64,000 nt of DNA from Phycomyces blakesleeanus NRRL 1555(-). Its lineage: Eukaryota; Mucoromycota; Mucoromycetes; Mucorales; Phycomycetaceae. The position numbers and the translations under genes were made by a program. The stretch spans positions 62,001 through 126,000 of the forward strand of contig NW_017265159.1 of the NCBI RefSeq assembly GCF_001638985.1, read 5' to 3'. The notes below the pieces were generated by a model, which was not told where the DNA came from, did no database searches, and was given only the letters and a program-made list of their open reading frames with translations. Positions 48,801 to 61,582 of this stretch are shown piece by piece. Position 1 is the first letter of the stretch, and every line of letters starts with the position of its first letter.

Positions 48801-51800
48801 CAAAGTAAGGTGACGCCGAGTATTCTTCAAGATGTACTGTATTCTTTGGTTCGACAATAATGTTGTGCCTGACAATGTCCGACTCGGGTTCAATAGAGTA
48901 TGATAAAATAGGTTGTTCAACAAATGAAAGATGGTCTTGGTGAGGATGAGCGATTACTTCTTCAACAATAGGCTCAGCATAATGAGAAGCAATGCTGTGT
49001 TCACTCAACGATGGAATTACTGGAGTTGGTACATTTATAAATGATGCTTGCGCTGGTACTAATGTTGTTTGCTGAATATGTACAAGGGGTGTTTCAGTCA
49101 TAATATTTTCGGTAGTTCCCAAATCCTTATCGACTTTTTCAGATTTTGACGGTGAGCCCAGAGCTGTTATCTCAACAGATGTCTTAGCCTTTTCCATTGA
49201 CATGTTTGATACTTCCTTTGGTTCAGTTGATGAGGTTACTATCTGCGCCACTGGCTCAATTGATTCGGGGACCAAGCATTTTTCAGACAAATAAGCTACT
49301 GTGGTCTGCATAGAAGTGGATGTACCGAATTTTTCTGCAATATATACTGGTACTATGCCGGTTGACTGAACTGTTTCAGTGGGTTCCAACTTATTGGCCG
49401 AAATTCCGGTCTCGACAGGCGGTTGGCTATGAGCAGACATCAATTCATCTTCTAAAGTCTCTCTTTCGACAGGTGCCTGGCTATGAGCAGACATCAATTC
49501 ATCTGCCAGAGATCCTCTTTCAACAGGTACCTGGCTGTTGGCGGACATCAACTCATCTGCTAGTGACGCTTTTTCAATTGGTGCCTGGTTGTGGGCAGAC
49601 ATCAATTCGTCTGCCAGGGACCCTCTTTCAACTAGTGTCTTGTTGTGAGTAGAGATCAATTCGTCGGCTAGTGAAGTTTTTTCAGCTGGTTCCTGGCTGT
49701 GGCTAGACATAAAATCATCGACTGGTGACGTTCTTCCGATAGGTGCCTGGCTATGGGTAGACATCAACTCATCTGCTAATGATGTCCTTCCAATATATGC
49801 CTGGCTGTGAGCAGACATCAGCTCGTCTGCCAAAGATTCTCTTACAAGCGGTTTCATTGCAAATGCTGAAAGTTCATCTGCCAGTGATGGCGGTGTAGAT
49901 TCAGAAAATTCTCTTGTACGCTGGTCTTCATTATCAGAAGAAATATCTTGTTCTTTTTGATGTTGTTCATTATTATATTGATGAGATTGATGTTGTGTGT
50001 AGTGGTTGTGTTGCTGTGCTTTATGTTGTTCTACTTGATTATTATATGTGTCTAGGTTAGCCGTGGGCAGGACAGACTGGCTAGGGGGATTGGATTCTAA
50101 AACTTGGTTGGCATGTATGTTGTTATTTTCAATTTCCTGCAATAATGCTGAGTGCAGCACAGGAATACTTGGCTGTTGAGTTGATGAATAAACGTCGATC
50201 GTTTCTTTGGCAGCTGAATCGGCAGAAATAGGTGCTTTTGATTGGGGTAAAGGGGCTGCAAATGCACGATCCGTGTTGACGGCAGCATCCCTCGTTTCTA
50301 CCAATGGCTTCTTATTCTCCAATTCGAAAGACAAGGGCTGCATAGATCCTACCAGCCCTTCAAATTCCCCAAAGCGGTTTTCTTCTTCCTCCTCATCCTC
50401 CTCCTCATCCTCCTCCTCATCCTCCTCTTCTTCTGTTAGGGATCCTGCAGTGGCTGCGGGTGCTGATGTTAGTGGTGATGCTTCATCTTCACTGCGATTG
50501 GCGCTGCTAGATGAGATGGTTCCCTTTGGCTGACGGGCACCCCGTCGACGTACTGCTACCTTTCTGGGCTGACGAGTTGTTGTGGTCGTTGTAGCAGCAA
50601 TATCATTCATATCTTTGTGCATCTGCTCGATATTCTCTTGGCTGTCAGCGAGCATCTTTTTAAGTTCAAACTTCTCGAGCTTCTCCTTGTGTAGGGTACT
50701 ACGGAGGTTAGAAATGATGCGATGGGCATGGGATAGTGATTGTTTCATCGTCTCCGATTCAAGAGCCTGGTGGTGTGTAGGAGGACTAGGTGATCCAATT
50801 GACTTTAATTCATTCTGTTGTGGATCTACTGGGGTGATCGGAAATGGTTCCACAAATGGCTCTTCTTGAATAGGTGTGCGACTACTAGCTGAAATCTTTA
50901 TTGCGAGTTTAGCTTCACAAATCTTTAGTTCAGTCTTGACTGCTTCGAGCTGCTTTTTTAGAGCAACCTGTTCTCTCTGATTTGCACTCGCATTACGACG
51001 AAATGAGAGAATATCTTGTTCATGACGAGATCGGAGTGTATCGATGGATGTGCGTGCTTTTTCTTCCTGCGCCTTGAGGTGTTCTACTTGTTCTGCAGAG
51101 GCAGTGCATTGTTTGACCAGACGGGAATATTCTGCATTGACCCGGGTACTGGTCTGGTTGGCTTCCCTGAGGTGGGCCTGCAGTTCCTGGTTGGCCATCT
51201 CCAGATTCCAATTTGATTCTTTTAATCGCTCTTAATAATAAAGTGGGGTGAGGCGATTGTTCAAATAAAATGTCATGGTATGATATTAGAGTGCACGCAA
51301 TCTATTACCTTTGGCGTTATCATGCTGTTTGAGTCTTTTTGTGATTAGCTCGTGGTCTCGTTCTGTCTCACTCTTTGCGATTTCGAGCTGTTTAATTGTT
51401 TCATCTCGTTCCTGAAGTGCAGACTGCAGTTTGCGGACCTCATTAAGCAGACCCTGACCAATCTCAGTGGCAAACTCAATATCTGCATGTTTTCTCCCTT
51501 GCGCAATTGTCTTGCTTCGTTGTTTACTAGGACTGGTGTGTGCTGGTGCAGAAGGCAAAAGTCGGGTAACGTCTGTGTCAAAGGGTGATGGCTACACAAA
51601 GGAAGAATGTGTCAGTTTGAGTTACATACCACATTTTTATTCATACAACGTATTTTCTATTAACCCCTTTTCACTCACTCGCAATCCTCCTTTCATGTTG
51701 TAAGACTCGTTGACTGTTGCCTCGAGTCGTTTGAGGGTGGCGGGAGGGAGTTCTGTGTGATCTGATAACTTATCAAGTTCAAGGATGCTTTGTCGAATTT

Positions 51801-52005
51801 CGGATGATTGTTTGAGCAATGCACTTTTGCTGATCCCCTGCAGATTATTAGTAGCCAAGGTGCGGTCGTGTTCGTCTGCCTGTGTAATAAGTTCAGCTTT
51901 GACTTGTTGTACAGTCATGCCGAGGAAGGAGATCCTTTGGTTGTCTATCTTCTCGGTGCCTCTCCTGAAAGCAGGCGTGTGAGCCTGGCCTGGGGTGACA
52001 TTCAT
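45821..52005 (-). CDS. Num1/ApsA-like cortical PH protein
   Basis: Five exons (51679-52005, 51309-51591, 46329-51230, 46102-46238, 45821-46039) join to 1,955 residues. Num1 (yeast), Mcp5 (fission yeast) and ApsA (Aspergillus) anchor dynein and mitochondria at the cell cortex. The N-terminal 400 residues are helical and charged with heptad character (NLEMANQELQAHLREANQ). An acidic Glu/Asp patch follows, then eight 18-residue tandem repeats, then a long acidic, Ser/Thr-rich centre. Near the C-terminus a PH domain runs across the third intron: GEWMWKHTRR, KRFFWVHPYTRTLYWS and LWLMSLSYLL match the Num1-type PH domain that binds phosphatidylinositol 4,5-bisphosphate. Unlike a retained intron, all junctions keep frame. 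The start Met at 52005 is preferred to an earlier in-frame Met in a hydrophobic context. Confidence 0.85.
49405..49836 (-). repeat. Eight 54-bp tandem repeats in the Num1-like CDS
   Basis: Eight consecutive 18-residue units, consensus SLADELMSAHSQAPVERG, are encoded in frame. A degenerate copy (SLADELSAFAMKPLVRE) precedes them. Units differ by several substitutions each, so the array is old but still in phase. Yeast Num1 also carries a central tandem array (longer unit). The units are acidic and helical-looking; partner binding or spacer use is inferred. Confidence 0.92.
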
Positions 52006-52279
52006 GATGAGATCCGATGGAGGATTGGGGAAAGGAGCGTAAGAAGACAAAGACAAGGAAGAGTAATGGGCATAAGGGATTTGATTTGTGAGTGTAACAG
52101 TGACAACGTGAAGCCAGCCCAACGTCACACTCAGCACTTGCGCGCAGACTTAAAATAGCAAGCTGCCTGGTGATCGCCTCCCATCTGGCAACCTCCTCTC
52201 CATGTCTACTTGTCTTTGTGGAGACAAAGAGTCGTGTTTGACTGATGATTTTTATTATATATATTTTATCTACGCAAGT

Positions 52280-53985
52280 CTAAATCACATTGTCGATAGG
52301 ACGTACTGATACGCCACACGACAGAACATGGTCCTTTACAGCCTGGATAGGCACTTCTTTGCGGTGGAAGATACCTGCAGCCAGGGCAGCCTCTACATTG
52401 GTCTTGGCAAACACCTCCTCAAAATGTTCTACACAACCTGCTCCACTCGATGCAATAACAGGAATGCTAACTGCTGCCTTGACATCTCTAATCAAATCCA
52501 ACTCGAAGCCTGAGTTTGTTCCATCTCTATCCATGCAGTTCAATAAAACTTCGCCTGCGCCAAGGGCCTCACAAGCAACTACTAGTTGACGAACATCCAG
52601 ATCACGGCCTTCACGTCCGCCCATGACCGTGCACTGATACCAACAGTACTCTTCACCCTGAGGTCCACGCTGATTGGTCTTAACCACGTGATGGGTTGTC
52701 TGGCTGGGGTCCTGAACATATACTCGGCGCGGGTCTACAGAGATAACCACTGCCTGTGCGCCATATGCCTGTGCAATGGTCTCAATTGCACTCGATCCGT
52801 CCTTGCCTTGCTTCCAGTACTTTTCTGCGGCATAGACTGCATCGCTTCCAATGGATACCTTGTCTGCTCCGGATCGGAAATATTCACCCGCAACCTCGAA
52901 TGCGGGGTGAACTGTGCCATCCGGATCGGTCACATCCCGAATACCACCACCGATCGTCAGAGGCACAAACACAGTTTCTGATGTACGTTTCAAAACCTCC
53001 AACATAGGCAGATCACCCAAGGGACAGTTACGGAAACTGGTGATGTTCAGGAAAGTGATTTCATCGGCACCCTCCTCAAAGTATCGCTTGGCCAATTCAA
53101 CGGGTTTACCAAGGTTGCGGACCTCGTTGTCGCCTTCTTTCTCACGAACATCATACTGATCGCCCTTGGTTACAACCAGATCACCAGTATCGTTAGCACG
53201 GACATCCAGGCACGCAATAATTCGCTTGGTGAATCGGTCTTTGGTGAGACCAAAAGGATTCTTTGTGAGGATCTTGCTATCGTCTACGATACCGGTGCCC
53301 TTCAAAAATGACTGGAGGACGCGAAGACCAGCATAACCACTCTTCTCTGGGTGGAATTGTGTGGCTAACACGTTTCCTTTTTGGATTGCGCTCACAAACA
53401 TCTCGTCTCCGTACTTTGTTGTAGTCAATGCCCAGTCCTTGAGCTTCTCATTGTAAGGTACTGCAAATGAATGAACGAAATAGTATACGGACTCATCCTT
53501 AATACTGTAGTCTACCGATTGGCCGTCGATCTGTGTCTGTTCCTTGACCAATTGTGCGCCATTCCAGCCCATGTGGGGTACAGCTTTGGTCTTCTTGTCG
53601 AACAAAGTAACCTTTCCTGGAACAACACCCAGTCCAGGTTCATCGCTTTCGTCGGACCCTTCAAATAGTGTCTGCATACCAACACAAATTCCCATAAATG
53701 GTCTACCAGAGGCAATATAAGCCTTGAGTGGTTCGGTGTAGCCTTTTTGCTTCAATGCTGTCATTGCATGACCGAATGCACCGACACCAGGGAAAATAAG
53801 TTTCTGAGGTACAGCTTGATGAGCTATATATTATGTGTTGTCTGGTTATAGTGATATATTACCTCTGCCTTGAGAATGTCAGAGGGCTGGTTAACAAACT
53901 TGATATCGTAACCAAGGCGATTGACGGCATTAACCAAACTGCGGACATTGCCGGCTCCATAATCGAGCATGTAAAGACCAGACAT
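52280..53985 (-). CDS. HIS7: Imidazole glycerol phosphate synthase HisHF (His7)
   Basis: The bifunctional enzyme of the fifth and sixth histidine steps: a glutaminase supplies ammonia to the cyclase, producing imidazole glycerol phosphate and AICAR. Two exons (53863-53985, 52280-53803, intron 59 bp) give 548 residues, versus 552 in yeast. The glutaminase part starts MSGLYMLDYGAGNVRSLVNA and has Cys81 in FMGICVGMQ and His192/Glu194 in FHPEKSG. The acceptor at 53804 follows CCTCAG and restores KLIFPGVGAFG. The HisF barrel follows with KRIIACLDVRANDTG (first catalytic Asp), LTIGGGIRD and LLNCMDRDGTNSG (second catalytic Asp region). Both halves look complete. Promoter contains a Gcn4-type site (see 54103). 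Confidence 0.97.
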
Positions 53986-54090
53986 TATAAGTGATGACTG
54001 GGTGTATAAAATTCAAAGAGTAAAGAGTAAAACAAAGTCCTGAAATGAGCTTGCAAAATGATAGCTTGTGAACAGGTTATAGGATAAATC

Positions 54091-54096
54091 CACGTG
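54091..54096. promoter_or_regulatory. CACGTG box upstream of HIS7
   Basis: A perfect palindromic E-box, 106 bp upstream of the HIS7 start. In fungi such sites are bound by bHLH factors (Cbf1/Pho4 type). Function here is inferred. Confidence 0.4.
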
Positions 54097-54102
54097 GCTT
54101 GG

Positions 54103-54110
54103 ATGAGTCA
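54103..54110. promoter_or_regulatory. Gcn4/CPC1-type site ATGAGTCA upstream of HIS7
   Basis: ATGAGTCA is the optimal Gcn4 binding sequence (TGASTCA core). It lies about 118 bp upstream of the HIS7 start, an ideal position for general amino-acid control of a histidine gene. A half-like TGACTC occurs near 54219. Known biology of Gcn4/CPC1 supports induction under amino-acid starvation; occupancy is inferred. Confidence 0.65.
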
Positions 54111-54669
54111 CGCACATTTAACCACAGACTTTTTTTGGGTGCAATTTGTAGGTGAAAGTTCTCAGTCAAGCTTGGTAGAAACGGATCGGGCTTGCTTATC
54201 TTATTGATGGCTCATAATGACTCTTTAGTTTTGTCCCGAAGTAATACGATAGATGGCGATAAAAATGTAAAAAAGTTTTGTTGAGTCGAATTGAATAAAA
54301 CCGAGGTGATAAATATACGCGTCCTCTATTCTTCTAGATAGAAATTTTGGTCTTGTATTGAAAGCTAAATGTTTATTTATTGAAATCATTGAAGACACAC
54401 ACACACACATATATATATATATACAAAACATACAGGCACACTAAATCCTTCCAAAAAGAAATAACGAGTAAAACGTACCCAACTTTCTCTTAAGCTTAAT
54501 AATACTAATTGCTTTGCTTTTTGCTTGTTTTTGCTTAACAGGTTAAGAAAAAGAACATATTTGAATCAATATGTAATTGTATGTGTGTGTGTGTGAAAAT
54601 ATGATTTTTTCGTGAAAATATGGATAAAAAGAAAAGAGAAATATAAGAAAAAATAGAAAATTAGATATT

Positions 54670-55795
54670 CTACTTCTTGGAGTTAGCTTTCTTCAAAGTA
54701 GCAGATTTCTTCTTCTGTGCTGCTGAGACTGCCTTAGGCTTGGCAGCGGTCTAAAAAGAAGATTTGAACAAATTAAAATAAGTTTATGTTCATCAGACAC
54801 ACACATATATATATATATACATTACCTTTTTAACTGCAACGCTTGGTTGCTTAGACTCAGAGGCAGTCTTTTGCTTGCTTACAGTGGAAGAGATAGCCTT
54901 CTTGATAGGGGAGGTGGTTTCCTTCTTCTTCTTGAGAATATCTCTCTTCTTAGGAGCCTCCTTCTTGGTAGCTGCCTTCTTGGTGGTTTCCTTCTTGGCG
55001 GCATCCTTCTTAGGTGAGTCTTTCTTGGGTGTATCCTTCTTGGTGGCATCCTTCTTGGTTACTTCCTTCTTGGCAGCGTCCTTCTTGGCGGCATCCTTCT
55101 TGGCAGCATCCTTCTTGGCAGCATCCTTCTTGGCAGCATCCTTCTTCTTTGCATCAGCTGCAGTTGACTCGCCCTTTTCGGGTTTTACCAATTTTACTGA
55201 ACCAGCAGGACCTAGATTATTATCGTTTTGTAAAACAGAAAAAAAAAATAGGCACGTAAATCAGACCATGAACTATTTTTTTGTGGTGGGAAGAAATATT
55301 TGTTACACACCCTTGGGAAGAGCAAACAGCTTCTTCTCGGCACTAGGATACACGTTAATATTGGACTTCTTTCCTATCAGCTTTCTAAAAGTATTAGGAC
55401 TTACCCTCGCTTAATAGCAGCACTGATTTGAGAATCAAAGTGGGAAGAGGGACTAATTAAATAATTCGAGGTAATATATTTCTTGATAGCCTGGCGACTG
55501 GAGCCAGTACGCTCCTTAAGATTGATGATGGCAGCTAAGAAAATAAATAAAAAGAAAAGGTTATTAAATATACTGTGTTTAAGCCATACAGGTGAATCCT
55601 GAAAAAAAAAAGTGCCAGGATGGCAATCGTACCTTTGATCATCTCCTCATACTTTTTTTTTATAAAAAAAAAAGCCATTATTTTGAACGGCAGAAAAATG
55701 GCGCCGATACATGATGTTAGGCATAGAGAGACTGAGTGAGATGAACCCAGACTTACCTTGGGATGTTCAGGCTTAGACTTGGTTTCGCTACCCAT
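54670..55795 (-). CDS. Linker histone H1 with pentapeptide-repeat tail
   Basis: Six exons join to 228 residues: 55757-55795, 55633-55651 (19-nt microexon, YEEMIK), 55405-55534, 55311-55342, 54826-55211 and 54670-54750. H1 binds nucleosome linker DNA. The winged-helix domain spans residues 11-80 (HPKYEEMIKAAIINLKERTG, SSRQAIKKYI, HFDSQISAAIKRG, AEKKLFALPKGPAGSVKL). Internal junctions were set so that AAIKRG joins AEKKLFALPKG and then LPKG joins PAGSVKL, as the family requires. The C-terminal tail is Lys-rich with about a dozen five-residue KKDAA-type units. No acidic or other domain is attached. A GC-rich GGCGGC run lies just upstream of the start in the 5' region (about 55.86 kb). Confidence 0.9.
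54945..55155 (-). repeat. 15-bp tandem array coding KKDAA units
   Basis: Tandem 15-bp units (coding-strand form GCNAAGAAGGATGC, with variants TKKDT, PKKDS, TKKAA, PKKRD) encode the H1 tail. The N-terminal units are near-identical, the later ones diverged, suggesting recent expansion at one end. Confidence 0.85.
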
Positions 55796-58700
55796 GATTA
55801 GCAGAGATGGTTTTTTTTTGAAAAAATAATACGAGGTTGGTGAAAGAAGGGGTGAGGAAAGGTGGCGGCGGCGGCGGATGTGGCTGCACAAGTGATGCCG
55901 TTTAAGTGACGTTGCCCTACACCAATTGAGCCCGAGAGTTGGTGCGAAAAACTAGTAACCAAAGGACCCAGATAACGCGCTGGAAGACCGTATATGCTTC
56001 TAGAATATGTCGTGAGCCCTCCAAGAGAGCAGAAGATGAGATTGAGCGGTACTATGGACCAATTTGGTTCATTTTATTTGCATTGGGCTCTTTTCGTTTT
56101 ATTTTTTGAATGGATTTTTTGCTTGCGTTACCTCGGACATGACACGGTGAGCAAGACAAATATAAGGAAGTGATCGATTGATAATGAACATTTGGCTCCC
56201 TCACTTTTCTCTGTTCACTTTGACTTAAAACATATACCTAAATGTTGATATTAAATATCTACCTTTAACCTATAGAATCATTTAAATAAGTGTATTTAAA
56301 GCTTCTTTATGTATCTGTGTGTTCTCACACGCGTCTGTGTGTATTCATATGTATATATGAATGTGAAAGAGAAAAATTGTTAAAAGAGGACTGGAGATTT
56401 CTCGTGTTGTCTTGAGCCGATTAGATGGTCTGCTCTTTTGCTCTTCTCGTTTAAATACATTTTACTTTTAACTAGATCAAGATACCTCCACAATCCTACA
56501 TCTACTTTGTATTTTCTTTTACCTGTATACAATTTCATTCTAGCAAGACCAACTTATTGTATATATCAAACGAATAAGTGTATATATATATATAAAAGTC
56601 CATTTCAAATCGAATATATTCTGTACGACTACTTTTTTTTTCCTTCTTATTATCTTTATTTTTGGCTCGTCACTCTCATGAAAAACCTAATCGATACAAA
56701 CATACCGTATAATAGATTATAGAGGCTAGAATATATACAGCTTCCTCTTCCTTCTCTTTCTCCTTGCTGTCTACATATTCTTTGGGTTGTTTTTAAACAA
56801 ATACTTATATATTTATATAATGTATTGAATTAATCGCCCATTATTCCCTTAAGCTTACAACGCAGTATACATACAGATCATCAAATGCCCTCTATCAAGA
56901 ATAGGCAGCAAAAAAAAGGGTAGACATATTAGAGCAAAAAAGAGAAAGAAAAGACTTCGGGATCTTATCTTCCCACTACAATATTTTGTGCTACCTTTCC
57001 TGACTAAAGAACTTTCTTGGGTCAAGATATTGTTGAGGAAAGCAGGCACGTTTGTTAAATTCAAAATAATCGACTTGATAATAGGAGAGTAGCATTACCA
57101 GCTTTTGCTAATACACTGCAGCAGCAAAAAAAGTGTAATATATATACATACATACAAAAAAGTATGTATATAAGTATGTCTGTAAAGGGGAGAATACAAG
57201 GGGTGTATATATTATATAATATATATATATATACATATATATTCTCTCATTTAGCAGCAATACTCTATAGAATGCCTGGTGAATAGATCTCCTAGTCAGA
57301 ATAAATAAGTAGCCAGGTCCAGGAGATTCACACGTCATATTTTTAATAAAATAAAACAAGATACTAGTAAAGGGAGACAAATGTTAATAAATCTCATGGC
57401 AACCAAAAACAAGAAGAACAGTAATTCAATAGCTTACATTAAGCATATCTAAGATTGATATCTAAAAAAGCATTTTTAATATAGGACAGATTCATAGTGT
57501 ATATATATATATGTATGCATTTAAAGATTCTCTTTTCTGATTTACTATATCCCTTTTTATGATCACATTAAAAATAGGGCATACTTACTAGACAATATTT
57601 ATTGTATCTTTAGCATATATTTTTATAGGGAGAATTATGCTTCTACACACATTCAATAGTATCTTCTAACCATTTCTTTGGGTGTCTCTTAAAGTTTATC
57701 CATTATTGCTTATATATCTATAGATAAATATATTTTGCGTGCTGATTTTTAAAGGTCATATAATAATAGGCTACTATCATAGCCCAGCTATATACACGTG
57801 TTTTTTGATAGACTTCCTAAGATATTATTTATTCCTCGTTAATGTTTTATACTTTGATTTGTATGATATTTGAAACAGATCCCCTAGTTTTAATCTACCC
57901 ACCTTCGTACAGTCATACCAATATGATTTATATGTTTTATAGCAACGAAAAAGACAAGCATTTTTAGTTTTATGTATGTGTACGTGTATGTATATGTATA
58001 TGTAAAGGCATATAGTATCTTCTAAGCCTTTTTTTTTTAAAGAGAAAAAGTTTTTTCTACATTTAGAGTGTGTTTCTATAGCTTTTAGACTCATTGGTTT
58101 ACTAGTAGTATATTACTCTAGTTAAAGCCGTGATTATTTCTCCCTTATCTCTCTTCAATATGACCGAAAAATGATAATAATAGAAGGTTTGAAGACAAAT
58201 GCACTCTTACTGCGAAAATATCTTTTAAAACACATTATTTGGGTAACAGATGATCAAATCCCAATCCTCGCATAGACTTGTAGATATACATGGTATATTC
58301 CATGACAACCTTAGCATTTATATCCTCATACTTGGTCCAACCCTATTCTTTATATCACAAACATACTTTAGATTGAGTTGCAGCACAATAGCTAATCTGT
58401 CTATCTGAGATATTTTATCGTTCGAAATGGTGTCGTGTAATTAGGTTTAGGGAAACCTGGGGGAAACTGAGAGCATATGCATCATATTTCCTCACATTAC
58501 CCTGCATATTATAAATACAAAACTATTTGGCTAAAACCCTTGGCAGATATAGCAACCATTTTTTGCTGGAATAAAGGTAATAAGGTATAAAGCTAATACA
58601 TACTTCATAGCCTTATAAGTATTTTAATACCGGGTAATTATTCGTTTGAGCTTATAATTTCATAATACTTTAGTAAACAGCTAGTAGCCTCATTCTAAAA

Positions 58701-61582
58701 TAAGTTCTATCGTTATATTTTAACGTTCGATAGGTATGTTGCTTATAGTGCCACTGTTGTATTGCTACTACTGTATCAAGAACACTTGAGCGTTTTAATA
58801 ATCATATCTCTTTGCTCCTCTCAACGTATTACTGATCATAAATTCATCTAATCTATCTGCATTTTATATCAATAACCCCAATATATGGTATATGGCTATA
58901 TAAATATCTGCCCAGTTAAAGACGACCAATAAAATACCATTACATATTTGAAAAAAAAACGATTTTCGGAATATACTTCATTTATTTATTTACTTGGAAA
59001 CTTGTTCCATTCATACAGTACTTGCTCTCTTACTGCGAAAATGTCATTATTATAGACAAATTTAGGATATAATATAATTTACTTGTACTGTGAACAATGA
59101 AGATGAGAATAGTGACAAAAATAGTTGCTGAAATAAAGTACCGGACTTTTATATACGAGATCCTCAAATACTCCAGAATCTGAACGACATGTATTTACTT
59201 GTCTAAATAAAACTTGTAATTGCTTTCATTGGTCTCAGTATTGGAAAAAGGCCAAGAAATCTGCATTTGCTAAGCATCATTGTGCATAATCGAAACAATA
59301 AAGAGGTGATGAACAAAGAGAAATGTAAGCTGTTGTACATGAACGCACATTGAATCCTTTCAATTTAATGATAGATTTGAATTTGTTTAATGAACCCAAC
59401 TACAGTCCGGTATTCAAAGTTAAGCATTTATAGAGCAACTTATTTTGTTTATCTTAATATTTTTAACAGTGCATTCTTTGAAACTCACATTGTTAGTGTT
59501 TCATATCTTGGAGAATAAAAGAAAGAAACGCAACAAGTCGTTCTAATGTAGAATTATACGAAATTGTCAAGTAATTTTTTTGTCTGTTTCTATGTCTCCC
59601 GGAAATGTCCTATCGACTTACAATGAAGGACTAGAACCTTCCTCTGCATCTACATATAGTGCCCATCTATTGTAAGCAATTAGTGTATCACTTGTGTTGA
59701 ATCAATTGCTATTCTGCAGTATCATGTATATTCTACCTAAAATACTAAGCAACCACATAAATAGAGTGGTATTGCATATATTTGTTCATTGTGGCTGATG
59801 ATATGCCAGAAATAAAAATAAAAGAGGGCCCTAAACAATACCAAGGCATGGCAATGTAAATAAAATGCTTGGTTGTTTCCACGCTACAATGTGATGTGAT
59901 GTGTAACCAAATCCTGGGTCTAGATTAAAACCTAATGATCCAAAACGTAATTAAGAAAAGTAAGAGAAAAATAGGTTGTAGATGTAACATAGACCATTGA
60001 CAAAGACTATGACGGTGACAATAACAGACAAATGGCAACAGGTGTTATTTTTTCCTTCTTCTTTACCCTTGCTATTCATCATCCTACTATATATATATAT
60101 ATAATTTCATTTTATATATACAGATACACAATCAGCTTATGATTTGTTTTAGATTAAAAAAAAGCTTTCTTTGACTTTACTACGAAACACTTGAGAAATA
60201 TAAACCAAGATTTGCTTGGGTGCTCAGTAGGTATAATTAACCAGGTTTTTTGATACATTGACAATGTTAAAATACCGCCAAGTCTCAAATCTAATACACA
60301 AAATCCGTACCAATAAAAGAAGACAATGTGTATAGGTAGAATAGTGTTTTGAGTATCAAGGTTTAATATATTAGCCATTTAAGATTGTTTGAGCAGAATA
60401 CCAATAGTATCAACATAGACAAAAATAACAGGAAATACATTATTGAAATAAGTATAATACTTCCCTTAATTCTGTAACTGAGGTGTATAAAATAAAACTT
60501 CCCTAAGTTTAGTATTATTATACCATTTAAGGATATCTGATATTAGAAAGTGCAGCACAAAATACTCAATTAATTATATCGGGATTTAAATAATGCTTGA
60601 ACCTGAGTATACTGCTGGGATCTACTTCATATTTTTATATGTATATTTTATAAGATGAATCCAACAAGGGTCTCTTTAATACGCAATGTGCAACCATTGT
60701 ACAATATTTGCTCATTGTTACGCCTACCATTTATAGAAGTATGAATAAATGGGTACCTGAAGTAAAAAAGAAGTTGCTTTAAATAACTGGCTAGAATATT
60801 TTGCTCAGGTCATGATAAACCACATGCTACTGAACCTTGACTTCAATTGTTCTCTGTCAGTACGTTAGCTTATGAGGAGATATAATACACAATATATACA
60901 TAATAGCTCTCGTGACCTTATCTAGTCATAGGTAATGCTTCAAAGTAAAAAAAAAGGGCAGAGAAAAAAGAAGGTAAAAGAGGTAACGATATCAAGGAAT
61001 TAGAAACCAAAAGTATTCGAGTCAAATTTCATTGTTGTATATCATATTTACTATTTTCAGGACAAATTGCTAGAACCGAGAACAGAACTTTACTGTTGTG
61101 GTTGTATTTTTAATGATATTCCCAAAGTTAAAAAAAAGTATACACGCGATAGTTTTGCTTTGAAGAGGTTCGTCCACCTTGTGGGCATGAAATGATATCA
61201 TTCTGACAAGGAGACAATGCAAAATGAGCAACAAGGTTTAAAGAAATCAATCTGGATAATTCGAAAAAGTAAAATAAAGTCGTACCAAGCAAAACCCCAA
61301 AAATAATATTACAGTTATGTAGCGATTGCAAGACACAAGTCGCTCATTGAAGCACACTGCACAATAAATAAAGACATACATATATATATATATAGTTACA
61401 AATGCTTTCTGCTCACTTGTACAAAACTTAAGAATTAAAATTTTATATATATATACAAAGCTTTTTTTTCATTTTTTATTTTATTTTAATATTTCAAAAT
61501 TTCAAAATTTCAATATACTTTCTACCCCTACTCCACATAATACCTCTCACTATCTTGTCTTTTCTCTTATTTAAATACAACT
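55796..61582. other. Long gene desert, AT-rich
   Basis: 5.8 kb with no supported gene, the longest gap in the window. The left end should hold the H1 promoter and the right end the promoter of the forkhead gene. It includes AT/ATATAC microsatellites (56.58, 57.14-57.24, 57.49-57.51, 60.09-60.11, 61.38-61.39 kb), with ORFs that are short and lack motifs. I looked for tRNA-like B boxes and snRNA-like segments and saw none. Long non-coding RNA cannot be judged from sequence. Confidence 0.45.

Larger units (their letters stand above)
53986..54669. promoter_or_regulatory. His7 upstream and H1 downstream region
   Basis: Some 680 bp hold the promoter of the minus-strand HIS7 gene on the left and the 3' UTR of the minus-strand histone H1 gene on the right. 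It contains ATGAGTCA, CACGTG and TGACTC elements in the first 240 bp (see separate entries), and AC/AT repeats at about 54.39-54.42 kb. Confidence 0.55.

Noticed and set aside
49405..49836. Possible CRISPR-like array
   Set aside because: The repeats are directly adjacent, in frame within a eukaryotic CDS, with no spacers.
47078..51216. Plus-strand ORFs of 60-110 residues over the Num1-like gene
   Set aside because: They lie antisense to a long coding exon and show only its repeats read backwards; no independent coding features.
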